Source: Corydoras sp. C115 (lineage: Eukaryota > Chordata > Actinopteri > Siluriformes > Callichthyidae). Taken from it: a stretch of 64,000 nt of DNA. The stretch is from positions 147,001 through 211,000 of the forward strand of contig JAFMOC010000197.1 of NCBI GenBank assembly GCA_019802505.1, read 5' to 3'. The position numbers were made by a program, and so were the translations under genes. The notes under the pieces were generated by a model. That model was not told where the DNA came from. It was given only the letters and a program-made list of their open reading frames with translations, and ran no database searches. This document shows, one piece after another, positions 12,801-30,736 of the stretch (position 1 is its first letter; each line of letters opens with the position of its first letter).

Positions 12801-15084
12801 ATAAAGCGGAAGATAATGGATGAATGAATGAAGTCAGTGGGGGATCAAATACTTATTTCCTCCACTGTATAATGACAGTTGTGTTACTGTGTAAGGAACA
12901 GGGGTCGTTTGGAAACATGTTTTCGTGCTCGATTTGCACCCGTTACTGCTGCTTCAGCCCAGAAACAGAACGTTCAACCGAAAAAGTGGAACCGAAAGCA
13001 AAAGGTTGACATCGGCGAGACGATCTGAAATCTGAAACATCCACAGCGTCAGCACTCCAGACCTGATCACATGACCTTCAACAGAGGAGAACATACGAAG
13101 GACAAACCTACCTGTAGGAACGGATGAGAGAAGGTGTGAACGGGATCGCCGTGGCAACCGGGAGCGGAAAACAGGTCGGCCCATCTGAAAGCAGACAGAT
13201 AGATTAAATACCTCAAAAATCAGTGCAGCCGCAGATATCTAACTACTGGAAGTGATATATCGGTCCGTCTATGAACGTCTGAGCACGTCCACATCACGAC
13301 CTTTAACTATCCGCAGGATCGATCAGTGATCGTTATTGATCTATGGAATCAATAAGCTATGGAGGTGTTGAGCAGCGGCATCGTCCTCTGAATGCCTCAG
13401 GGTCAGGTTAATAAGTGACCCGCCTCATGACGCCCTCTTATCGCCCCTCGAAAGACAGCAGGGGAGTTTGAAACACATGACGGAGACGCGGTGCACACTG
13501 AAGTTCGTCCTTAATCCTGCAGAGAGACCACACATTTCATCTGGACTTTAAATGATTTGGGTCAGCTTGGTGTGAGGAACCTGACGGGTTCACAGATATC
13601 TGACCTCCACTCCATCCAACACCTTAGGAATGAACTAGAGTGGAGACGGCAAGTGTGTGTGGGGGTGTGTTGCGGTGTGTGAACCCTGTATCCTGTGGTT
13701 CTAAAGGAGGAACTCGAACAGTCTGCACCGAGTCCCGACCGGAATCCCTCTCAGATCCGCGTCCCGGTTCGTAGACGCTCAGCCATACAGCAAAACCAGG
13801 GAGTTCGGGCCTCGTTAGGACACGGAACGCCGAAGGTCAACCACCTAGAACGTCCTCTGATGGATTAAACAGACGTGTGCTGTAGATGTGCATGTGCAGG
13901 AGGGAGGTGAAGCGCATCACGGCGTCGTTTCGACTCGTCGTGTCTGACGGCTCCGTTCGGTCCGGCTGCCACCTGAGAGCTGAACGTTCTCAAACCGCAG
14001 CGAGGTTCTCAGGGCGTCCCGGTGTTTGACTCTCCACCTCCCTCACGGCGCTCCCCTTCACTCAGCCGTACTCTTTCGGCTCCCGTTACAGCGCTCAGCG
14101 TATACAAAAGTATTAAATGGCTCCTCGCCGTCCATCAGCGCCGCAGCCTCAGGAAGTCCGCGCACCTCGAGAACGGCATCATGTTTCCAAAACGTTATCG
14201 CCTCTGACATGAGCCTCAGACAGGAGATCCATCCATCCAGCCATTATCCTCCGCTTTATCCCTATATTAGGGTCCAGGGGGGGGGGGGGGGGGGGGGGGG
14301 GACACAGGACACACTCTATATGGGGCAATTTGGAGAAACTCAACTGACCTTGATCCATGTTTTTGGACTGTGGGAGGGGGGGGGGGAGGGGGGGGAGGAA
14401 AACCCCACCAGACTGGGGGGGGGGGGGGGGGCAGGGGGGGAAAAACCCACCCATGGAGATGGGGGGATTTGAACCGGGAATCCCTAGCTCTGGAGGGGGG
14501 GTGGGGGGGTGCCACATGGGGGGGGGGGGGGGTCATTGGTGGGGGTGGCATGTGTGTGTAAACACTGACCACAGAGTCGGTGGGTAGGGGGGGGGGGGGG
14601 GGGGGGGGGTGGAACGTTGGGTCATGTGTGTGGTTCCGGGCGGGGGGTGGGTAAAACGCTGGGGGCTCATCTCCCCATGCCCATCCAGGGGAGAACGTTT
14701 CGGGCGCTGGGCAGATACACCCAGGACAAGGGGGGCAATCTATTGCTGGACACACACTCACTCACACAGACACACTCTATATGGGGCAATTTGGAGAACT
14801 CAACTGACCTTGATCCATGTTTTTGGACTGTGGGAGAAAACCGGAGAACCCGGAGGAAACCCACACAGACTTGGGGGGGGGGGCATGGAAACTCCACCCA
14901 TGGAGATGGGGATTTGAACCGGGAATCCCTAGCTCTGAGAGGAGAACATGCCAACCACTAAGCCACCGTGCCACATGTGAAACAGGAAATGTGTCATTAA
15001 TAAAAAAAAAAATTCTGTCATGTGTGTGTAACACTGACCACAGAGTCGTGTGTGTGTGTGTGTGTAACACTGACCACAGAGTCA

Positions 15085-15115
<31 letters not shown>

Positions 15116-16618
15116 CGCTGACCGCTCATCTCCAGCAGAACTGACCGTGCTGAATTGGCAGATCTCTCAAACTGATTTTATTAATTAAAAAACGGCATCT
15201 TTACATAAAAACACTGAGCTGATTTAAATGGAGGGAGGTGTGAATGTAACCTGCAGATTTAAATCAGCGAGCGACGCACTCTGAGATTCGGACATCATTT
15301 GGGTCAAACCACGGCGTCAGTCCAACGTTTTGCATGCCGAGCTGTAGCACAAATTAAAACTTAAATCTGGAAGCTTAAAGCTGACAGGATGAAGGTATGT
15401 TCTTAAAGCTGGAACTAAAGCTTTAGTAAAAAAAAAAAAAAAAAAGCTTTTTTACTAAAGCTTTAATCTGCACTCTGAGATTCGGACATCATTTGGGTCA
15501 AACCACGGCGTCAGTCCAACGTTTTACATGCTGAGCTGTAGCACAAATTAAAACTTAAATCTATAAAACAATTCAATTCACATTCCATTATAAAGATCAT
15601 CTCGACATTCTGTAGTCTATCTGCTCCTCTATGTACTTTGTTAGTCCCCTTTGGTATGTTCTCCTGTGATCAATAATCCTCCTAAATCCATTTAAAACTG
15701 TCTCCACCTTCATCCTGTCAGCAGTGTGGGGGTCTGTGAGGACTGATGGAGGATCAGAGGATGGAGAACACACTGTGCAGCAACAGATCACCTACTGCCT
15801 CTGATTCTACAGCCACAAGGTGTAACACACACCCCAACACACCCTAACCCAACACAACCCATCACCCTAACACACCATCACCCCATCACCCTAACACACT
15901 CCAACACACCATCACCCCAACACACTAACACACACCCCAACACACTAACACACCATCACCCCAACACACACCATCACCCCAACACACTAACACACCAACA
16001 CACCCTAACCCAACACACCCCAACCCAACACAACACCCCAACACACCCTAACCCAACACAACACCCCAACACACCCTAACCCAACACAACACCCCAACAC
16101 ACCCTAACCCAACACAACACCCCAACACACCCTAACCCAACACAACACCCCAACACACCCTACCCCAACACACCCTAACCCAACACACACTAACACACCC
16201 CAACACACCCTAACACACACTAAACACTAACACACCACCATGCCAGCGTCACTGCAGTACTGAGAATCCTCCACCACCCTAATAAGACCTGCACTCTGGG
16301 GGTCGGCTGAACTACAGACGGACTACAGTCTGTACATGTGGAACTACAAAACGCTTCGGAGTTGTGACGTCACAATGTAACCACAGCATACAATCCACTG
16401 CAGAAGTGAACGTTTAAATATGGAGCATAATTAGATGTTTTCCTTGCAGGAGAGGACTAGTTAAACCAGTTTAACAGAAGACTAGTTAGTTAGCCAGCAG
16501 CATTAGGTAACAGACAGACGGGTTTATCTGCGAACACTTACTTTGCGGACAGCGTGTTAATGGAGCCGGTACCGAGCATTAAACCCGCCAGGAACAGCTG
16601 GTACTTGGTCCAGGCCAT
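9820..16618 (-). CDS. slc35f6: Solute carrier family 35 member F6, complete
   Basis: Multi-pass membrane protein of the drug/metabolite transporter type. In mammals it is described in lysosomal membranes and as an ANT2-binding protein; its substrate is unclear. Six exons on the minus strand: 16618-16542, 13184-13112, 12404-12233, 12034-11819, 10518-10408, 10283-9820. Together they give 1,113 nt in frame, 370 aa against 371 in human. The start MAWTKYQLFLAGLML is the family N-terminus and doubles as signal-anchor. Conserved stretches include FNPLLFLPPALCDM, MTSASSFQMLRGAVIIFTG, QMVLEEKF, FFNFAGISVTKE and ATTRMVLDSLRT. The cytosolic tail ends LETDETERLLNDGRAVE; the ETERLL acidic dileucine pattern fits endolysosomal sorting. 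Introns hold SINE-A copies, a minisatellite and poly-G tracts. Stop codon at 9822-9820. Confidence 0.95.
10569..10886 (+). mobile_element. SINE-A copy, head-truncated
   Basis: Forward copy in the last slc35f6 intron. It begins inside the A box (gtggtttagc). The short sequence tgaatctca flanks both ends (10562-10570 and about 10892-10900), consistent with a target-site duplication of an already truncated insertion. Confidence 0.8.
11165..11315. repeat. Decayed transposon-derived repeat fragment
   Basis: Carries the phrase cttccccaaactgttta, which also occurs, in either orientation, at about 22,650, 26,345, 27,705, 56,790 and 63,010. This is a dispersed old repeat; the layout fits a non-autonomous DNA transposon but no ends can be defined here. 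Confidence 0.5.
11344..11691 (+). mobile_element. SINE-A copy with target-site duplication
   Basis: Full-length forward copy in an slc35f6 intron. The flanking direct repeat aaacaaaatg (just before 11344 and again at about 11697) marks a fairly recent insertion. Confidence 0.85.
12531..12831 (+). mobile_element. SINE-A copy with internal deletions
   Basis: Forward copy in the third slc35f6 intron (counted from the start codon). About 25 bases covering the B box are missing, and so is the cgcccgaaacgttctcccc block near the tail. Confidence 0.8.
14229..14510 (-). mobile_element. SINE-A copy riddled with poly-G
   Basis: Reversed copy in the first slc35f6 intron. The usual landmarks are present (caatttggagaa, ccatgtttttggactgtggg, gggaatccctag), but G runs of 7-22 interrupt the sequence at several places where other copies have none. 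Confidence 0.75.
14650..14974 (-). mobile_element. SINE-A copy
   Basis: Reversed copy next to the poly-G-rich copy; the head ends at about 14,974 (aagccaccgtgccac). The region before it (14,520-14,650) is again G-run-rich and shares a short phrase (aacactgaccacagagtc) with 15,031 and 15,067. Confidence 0.8.
15276..15562. repeat. 93-bp direct duplication flanking a poly-A hairpin
   Basis: 15276-15368 and 15470-15562 are near-identical 93-base copies. Between them lies an inverted repeat: arm 15417-15433 pairs with 15448-15464, with an A-rich loop. All inside the first slc35f6 intron. Confidence 0.85.
15820..16240. repeat. C/A-rich minisatellite, 28-bp unit in the core
   Basis: Irregular CCAACACA/CCCTAAC repeats. 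At 16023-16170 a 28-base unit is repeated about five times with almost no change. The strand contains many CCCTAACCC words, which resemble but are not vertebrate telomere repeat (CCCTAA)n. At its right edge it runs into the dispersed repeat described next. Confidence 0.85.
16241..16360. repeat. Dispersed repeat (family C)
   Basis: Contains cgtcactgcagtactgagaa followed by ccaccaccctaataa and gaactacaa blocks. The same blocks recur at 54,700-54,890 and, reversed or partial, at 5,525-5,610, 15,600-15,760, 47,100-47,380, 57,730-57,780 and 61,620-61,700. Confidence 0.6.
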
Positions 16619-16731
16619 GACGGAACCCGCCGGCGGAGCTGGAACTAAAGCTGGAACTAAAGCTGGAACTACAGTGAGCCGCGCGCCCCGCCGCCGCCGC
16701 CGTTTCTTTATTGACGCCGTCAGCGCGCCAC

Positions 16732-16741
16732 GTCACGTGAC
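16732..16741. promoter_or_regulatory. CLEAR-type E-box in the slc35f6 promoter
   Basis: The perfect palindrome GTCACGTGAC, the CLEAR consensus bound by TFEB/TFE3/MITF, lies about 115 bases upstream of the slc35f6 start codon (minus strand) in a GC-rich stretch. A lysosomal membrane protein is a fitting target. The motif is seen; binding is inferred. Confidence 0.6.
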
Positions 16742-17093
16742 CCGGCGGTCAGCTGACCGTCAGCAGCTTTTAAAGTGCAACGAATGTGCGCGTGAGTTAC
16801 AGCCGAAGTGCAACCAATAGCGCACTGTATTCATTAAAATCATCTCAATATAATTAAACTGAGTATTTAATGACGTGCTTGTTGACAACGAAAGTGTAAT
16901 TGTGCCTTAAAGTGTAACATCAGAGAAGTTAGGACGAAGGACCCGATCACAGGTCCACTGGCCTTTACTTTCATTGAAACTAATCTCTGATTAAATCGAA
17001 CAAAACCTCCAGTTTCTCTCTTTGAAGTTTACTGTAATCTCTTCAACAGAATGGTTTAAAGTCACTGTCCTGCCGGAGGCTCCACCCACATCT

Positions 17094-17116
17094 CATCATC
17101 ATCATCATCATCATCC
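17094..17116. repeat. (CAT)n microsatellite
   Basis: Short CAT/ATC triplet run in the spacer upstream of slc35f6. The rest of 16,800-19,450 contains repeats and AT-rich DNA; I see no gene there. Confidence 0.85.
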
Positions 17117-17252
17117 AGGTGATAAGAGGGACATCCTGATACCTGCTTTCATTCATCTTTCCTTTTCAGCAGTAGCATTATAATAATCACATCACGATAC
17201 AGAGATGGTTTTTTAGGATCATACAATACAGTGTGTGTTATTGTTACATTAC

Positions 17253-17455
17253 ATTTGCATTAAATTTGGTCATTTATTGGACGCTTTTATCCAAAGCGAC
17301 TTACAAGGTGAGCACAGGGTTCATCACAACATCCCTGCAGCAATGAGGGTTAAGGGTCTCACTCAAGGACCCACACTGGTAACTTCAGTGGACCTGGGAT
17401 TTGAACCCCCAACCTTCAGATTGATAGACCAACACCCTGACCACTGAGCTAACGC
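17253..17455 (-). mobile_element. SINE-B copy
   Basis: Reversed copy: the tail (ggacgcttttatccaaagcg) comes first, then ctgcagcaatgagggttaag, then gggatttgaaccc (B box on the minus strand) and ccactgagct (A box). Confidence 0.85.
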
Positions 17456-17459
17456 TCCC

Positions 17460-17700
17460 TACATTGCAGAATCCCTGGAATCTCTGGCCAAGTTTGTACA
17501 GTACACGTAAATTTGGTATAGAAGGACCTAGCCCATATGTCCCAAGTCCATCTGTATCCAACATTATTTGGATGAACTACAATCGAGATTCATTAAAAAT
17601 CAGTGTCTGGCCTCACAAATGCTTATCTAAATACATAGGCAAAAAATCCCTGACACTAAAATATCTTGTTGAAAGGCTTTCTAGAGGAGTTTGAAATTTG
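17460..17700. repeat. Decayed transposon-derived repeat
   Basis: Contains the eroded phrases gatgaactacaatcgagatt, gtctggcctcacaaatgc and gttgaaaggctttctagagg. Similar phrasing recurs at 25,950-26,080, 44,800-44,920 and 56,870-56,960 (gatgaatta...gattg; tgtctgacctcaaa). Probably old non-autonomous DNA-transposon copies; no coding capacity. Confidence 0.5.
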
Positions 17701-19559
17701 ATTGCAGAACATTTAACGTTAAAATAACAATAAAACTAAATGAATTAACGTCGTGACACTATATGCACCACCAGGTAATGAAAATGTAATCAGTGAGCAA
17801 CATTAAACTTTAATGAGTTACAGCAGAGCTGCTGATGGTCCTGTACAGTGCAGAATAAAGTACACAACAGCATCTGCGTATTGGAAAAGAGGCAGACTGA
17901 AGGTAAACATGAAAGATAACAGCAGCACTCAGATCAGGTCAGAGGCTGGAGGGCGTCCCCTGGCGGCGTGATAAAAAAGTTGTCAACTAATACTCGTTAT
18001 TTAATATTTCATTGAAATACCTTTTGGTACTGCATGTAAAAATATCTGAGTGATTTTCTATGACACTTTAAATGAATGAGAAACACCCTGTTATCATGAA
18101 CACAGGGGTAAATTAATGCCCATGCTCTTTTAAACAGCTGAGATAGCAGTTGTCTATAGATTTGTTATGTAAAGTCCATAAAGAAAGCCTGGAATCATCC
18201 GACATGTCTGAACATGTTTAGAAATGAAGATATAGAGGCTCAATGTTTGTTGTAAAATTAAGAAGCCAGCCGTGTGTCTCTGCAGTATGGTGAGCAGTAT
18301 AATGTAGATAGCTCTTTAATGTTCTTCATAAATAATTAATTTCCAGGGATCCGGTCACAGTTTAGACTCTGAGTCTTTCTTGGCCTTCAGTTTAGTCTCT
18401 TGTTTACTGATATCGCAGTAAGTTGTACTCACAAAGCACACAAGGTCATTCAAGTTCCAGATTACTTTATTATACTGCGTTAATTCATGTGAACTTCTTT
18501 ATGGGGAGCTGACCTGAGCAAGTGTGTTCTTTCTTAATACCATCGCTGAACTAAATAAGGAGAACTGCACTCTTTTATATGCTGTCTGTGATTTTCTCTG
18601 CAGACATGACCATCACCATCACCGGATGACAGGCTTTGTAATTGCATCATTACGAATGAGTGATTCGTACAATCAACAATCATGCCACAGTTAAAATATG
18701 TATTCTGATATTTATTCATATGATTGACAGATTGAAAATCTATCATAAATGCACGCACAGGTGTTTGTGTCATGTAGATAGAGACCTGTCCATTACACTT
18801 ATATGATCATATTCTGTCTTTCTTTTCCAAAACATTGGACAGTAATATGCAACCCCTCCTTAGTATCACACTAAGCTATATAAACCAAAACAAACTTGCA
18901 CAAAATCTATAAAGTCTTGGTGGGATGTGGAAAACCTGACTGACACTTTTGGGTTGAATTGGAATGGAGATTCTGAGCCTGGCCTAATCGCTCCAAACCA
19001 AACTAAAAATAATTGTGCATCATTGATGGTGTAATACCCGTCTGCTGCTTAATCAGATACCAAATTATACCATATGTGCTATATTTGTTTATATAACATA
19101 TATATTTATATTACATAACTGAAAATTATAAAATTTGAATTTATCGTGTGAATACAGATTTCTAATTGTATTTAATATTTTCCTAGTTTTTTAACATTTC
19201 TTTCTAATGACTAAATAACTTTTTCACCTTTCTTCTAATAAATCTGCTGCTGAGAACGTGACTTTCCCCCCTCTGTGGGACAAATGAAGGTCTATCTTAT
19301 CTAATCCAATCCGACATTGATTTCTAACCTGTCATATAGTTCTAAACTGTTATGAAGGATCATGGTTTATCGTTTCACTCAAATTACGACTTACATTTTC
19401 ACTTTCACTTTCACCTCCATAATTAGCACAACGAGTAATGGGCAAAAAAAAAAACACTACCACCCCAGCCCATGGCTGGATTCGACTGACTCGTTCAGTA
19501 GAATCGACTCCTGGGCGAGTCAGTCGTCACTGGCGTGAACTGCGCTCGAGCTCCGTGTG

Positions 19560-20240
19560 TCAGTAGTTTTCGCGGAAGGCGCTTTGATCTCGTAACTTTC
19601 AGCTCGTGCGGTTCGGGTTCGGGGCCTCGGCCGCGGGTTTTGACGTCCGTCCCGCAGAGGGCCGCGCCGCGCTGTGCCATGCCGTCGGACGCGGCGGAAT
19701 GCGGGACTTGACGCAACTTTTTTTTTTTTTTTTTTTTTTTCCGGCGGTTGTTGCAGCGACTTCCTCCAACGGGCGGCCCGGATCAGCCGCGTCCTGCGTC
19801 CCGCGTCCTGCGTGCACGCCGGGAGTCGGAGCCGAACCTGCCCCCCGGTGCAGCCGCGTCACCCGCGAGCCAGCAGCGTGGAATCCACGGGGAGAGCGCC
19901 GCGAGGCCGAACGGGGTGAGGCGACCCACGCGTGTACGTGTGCGCGTGTGCGTGCGCGGTTGGCTTTTTGACGGGCAGACTCACTCCGCGCTTCCGTGAC
20001 GCGCTTTCGGGTCGAAACACCCCCCCCCACACCCCACACGGCGCGTGTTTTACGAAGTGCGCAGGTTCCACGCAGTTCCACGCAGGCCCGAGTCTGCACC
20101 GCCTGCGCGCGTTGCGCAACCAGACGCTTCTGCAAAAAGAAGTTGCACTGATTCCGATTTGGACATTCAGTCCTACAGTCAGCTAGAAAAGTGTCCGCGG
20201 GGGGTGTCCGCGGGGGGGGGTGTTGTTGTTGTTGGGTGGT
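19560..20240 (+). promoter_or_regulatory. GC-rich CpG-island-like region, probable mideas promoter and 5' exon
   Basis: CpG-dense block in an otherwise AT-rich neighbourhood, about 0.8-1.4 kb before the first coding exon of mideas. A possible donor (acgg followed by GTGAGG, about 19,914) could end a non-coding first exon that splices to an acceptor at 20,733-20,734. Long open frames here on both strands are composition artefacts. The exact transcription start cannot be seen. Confidence 0.5.
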
Positions 20241-20966
20241 GGAGGTGGTGGTGATGCAGCGGGGGGGGGGGGGGGGTGTGAGAGGTGTAAAAAGTGCGTA
20301 CTTTTTTAATTCCGCAATGCTCGCTGTTCTTTCCATACCCCCCCCCCCCCCCCCACCGGAGTCGTTTTCCTCCTCACTTCCTGTAATTCTTGTTGTCTCG
20401 CATGGCCCTCTGTCCACGCCCCGGCTGTTTGCTTTCCGCCTCAGTGCTGGGATGAAGTTTCCTCTCAAGGCTCCCTGAAGGAATTCCCAATCAGATCAGA
20501 TCATGTCTGGAACCGCGTCAGAACCTCGGGGCTCGGACCCGGAGTCGGTCCGATCTGGCTGCAGATGCAGTGTGCTTTGTGCATTTGATCCCGGCTTAAT
20601 TGCCCCATTGATATCCTCATACACCCGAATCCACTTGCCCTGTTGACTGCACTAATAATAATAGCAGGCGTGTGTGGTTTGTAAAGGTTTCAGGTGCTGA
20701 CTCGTCTGGTTTTTGTTTAGTTTTTTTGTTTCAGGACCTGGCGTGAGGGATGAGCGCCCGCCGCGCCGCTGATCGCACTACAGGTTTGGAGAGCAGGAGC
20801 ACGGGAGGAAGTGCGCTCGCTCGCCGTCCTCGTCTTCCCTTTTCTTTCTGTGAGTTTAATGAGGAGTGACGTAGGCCGTCAGACTCGCCGAGCGGTTTCC
20901 CTTTTGGACGCCGTGTGCCGATGAACGTCGGTGCCCGCCCTTTGCTCGCGTTCCGGTTCGAGCAAC

Positions 20967-29270
<8,304 letters not shown>

Positions 29271-30736
29271 TCAGAACTTTCTTCATCGGGTTTTTATCAG
29301 AATCCGATGAATCTCTTCATATGGAAACCTCAGAAACGGGACGGGGATGGGAATGTTCGTACTCTCTCGTACGACGCCATACAAACTATATGCAAAAAAA
29401 AAAAAAAAAAAAAAAAACTCAGCCCCGGTGCAAAAAAAAATTTGATTTCTACATTAATTTAGATTTTATTTAATTTAACTACGTGTTTAAAGAAGTGAAG
29501 AGGGTTACCGCAGAGTTTACAGTTATAATGTCATAATATATCACGTCCCTTATTCTCACTTCTCCCTCCATCCGGCTCACGGTGTCACTCCGACAGCCGA
29601 GCTCAGCGGCGTTCCGATGAGAACATGCCGACTCTGCAAATCAGAGGCTGTCGCTCGGCCTGCCCGCTGAACCGAGCGCCCTGTGAGGGGGGCACTGAGC
29701 AATGATGGACTCCTCTTTTAAAAACTCTTTTATTTTGTTGTTTCTAATGTGTTTATTCAGATCAAAATGAATCAGGGCACTTCTACAACCCCCCCCCCCC
29801 TCATCTCAGGGACAGGGACTGAACTATAACCCTAACGTTTATGAACAATCAAAGCTTCACTTGCAGAAATTCCCATCATGCCCGAAGGTTGAGAGGTTAT
29901 GTCCCTGCATCGGTCAATACCATGACGTGATGCAGACCTACGGTCACACTGAATGTAAGCCAGACCTGGACCTCGGGTTCGAGGTGCTGTGTTTTTGTTC
30001 TTATAAACCGCGGCTTGAATATAATCCGATTTTACAGCTTTTTGTAACGATTTTGAACTTTTCTATGAAATTCAACGCTCTCTTGATGTTAGAATGCAGG
30101 TAAATCGTAAAATCGCGGTGCCTTCTGAACCCGAGCTGCTCGGCTGAGGTACCGCGTCGTGAGGGCTGAGCGACACGGCACTAAAATCAAACTCAAGCTC
30201 TTTGTACTACTGTATCATCACGCCGAGGACACACTATCATTTAGACCTTTATTTCATATTCTGTACGGGGCGTTTTCCACAGGATGTGCTGTTTTTGTGT
30301 GAACTATAAATTGGATCTGAATCTTTGAGGACTGCGTGTTTTCATATCGGGTTAAATGCACCGGCTTTACAGATGGACTTTGTAGTTCTGCAATGACCGA
30401 GTGTAGTTTTCCTACAGACTACAGTCTTCAATATAAATAATATTTATTGCATTAAAAAGAAAACATTACATAGAATTCGATCTGAATACAATTCCTTAAG
30501 AATACAACCAAATATAAAATATTCTCATTCCTATAAACGTCGGTGTTGCATCAAATACAGATGTTTTCATTTATATTATTATTTATCGTGACGTTCGACC
30601 CTCACAGCATATCCATTTTATTATAAGTGCAGTGTTCCAGCGGATCAGACCGATGGTTCCCTTTATGAGGACAGACTCTTAAACTGGACAGATTTCCTAA
30701 AGATTCCATGAAGGACGACGATGTGAGTGATGAAGA
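29271..30736. other. Spacer between convergent mideas and enpp7
   Basis: Begins with the probable mideas 3' UTR (A-run at 29,395-29,417). Contains a C-run at 29,791, a family-C repeat piece near 30,365-30,425, and otherwise unremarkable sequence. No further exon found. Confidence 0.6.

Noticed and set aside
14179..14761. Proline- or glycine-rich open frames
   Set aside because: Produced by poly-G tracts inside SINE-A copies, not by a gene.
15820..16240. Interstitial telomere array
   Set aside because: CCCTAACCC words are present but the true unit is 28 bp and not pure (CCCTAA)n.
15820..16240. CRISPR-like repeat array
   Set aside because: Repeats are contiguous without unique spacers, and the genome is eukaryotic.
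19599..20468. Open frame of 289 codons on the minus strand in the GC-rich region
   Set aside because: Low-complexity Arg/Ala/Pro composition, crosses long homopolymers, matches nothing known, and coincides with a CpG-island-like promoter region.
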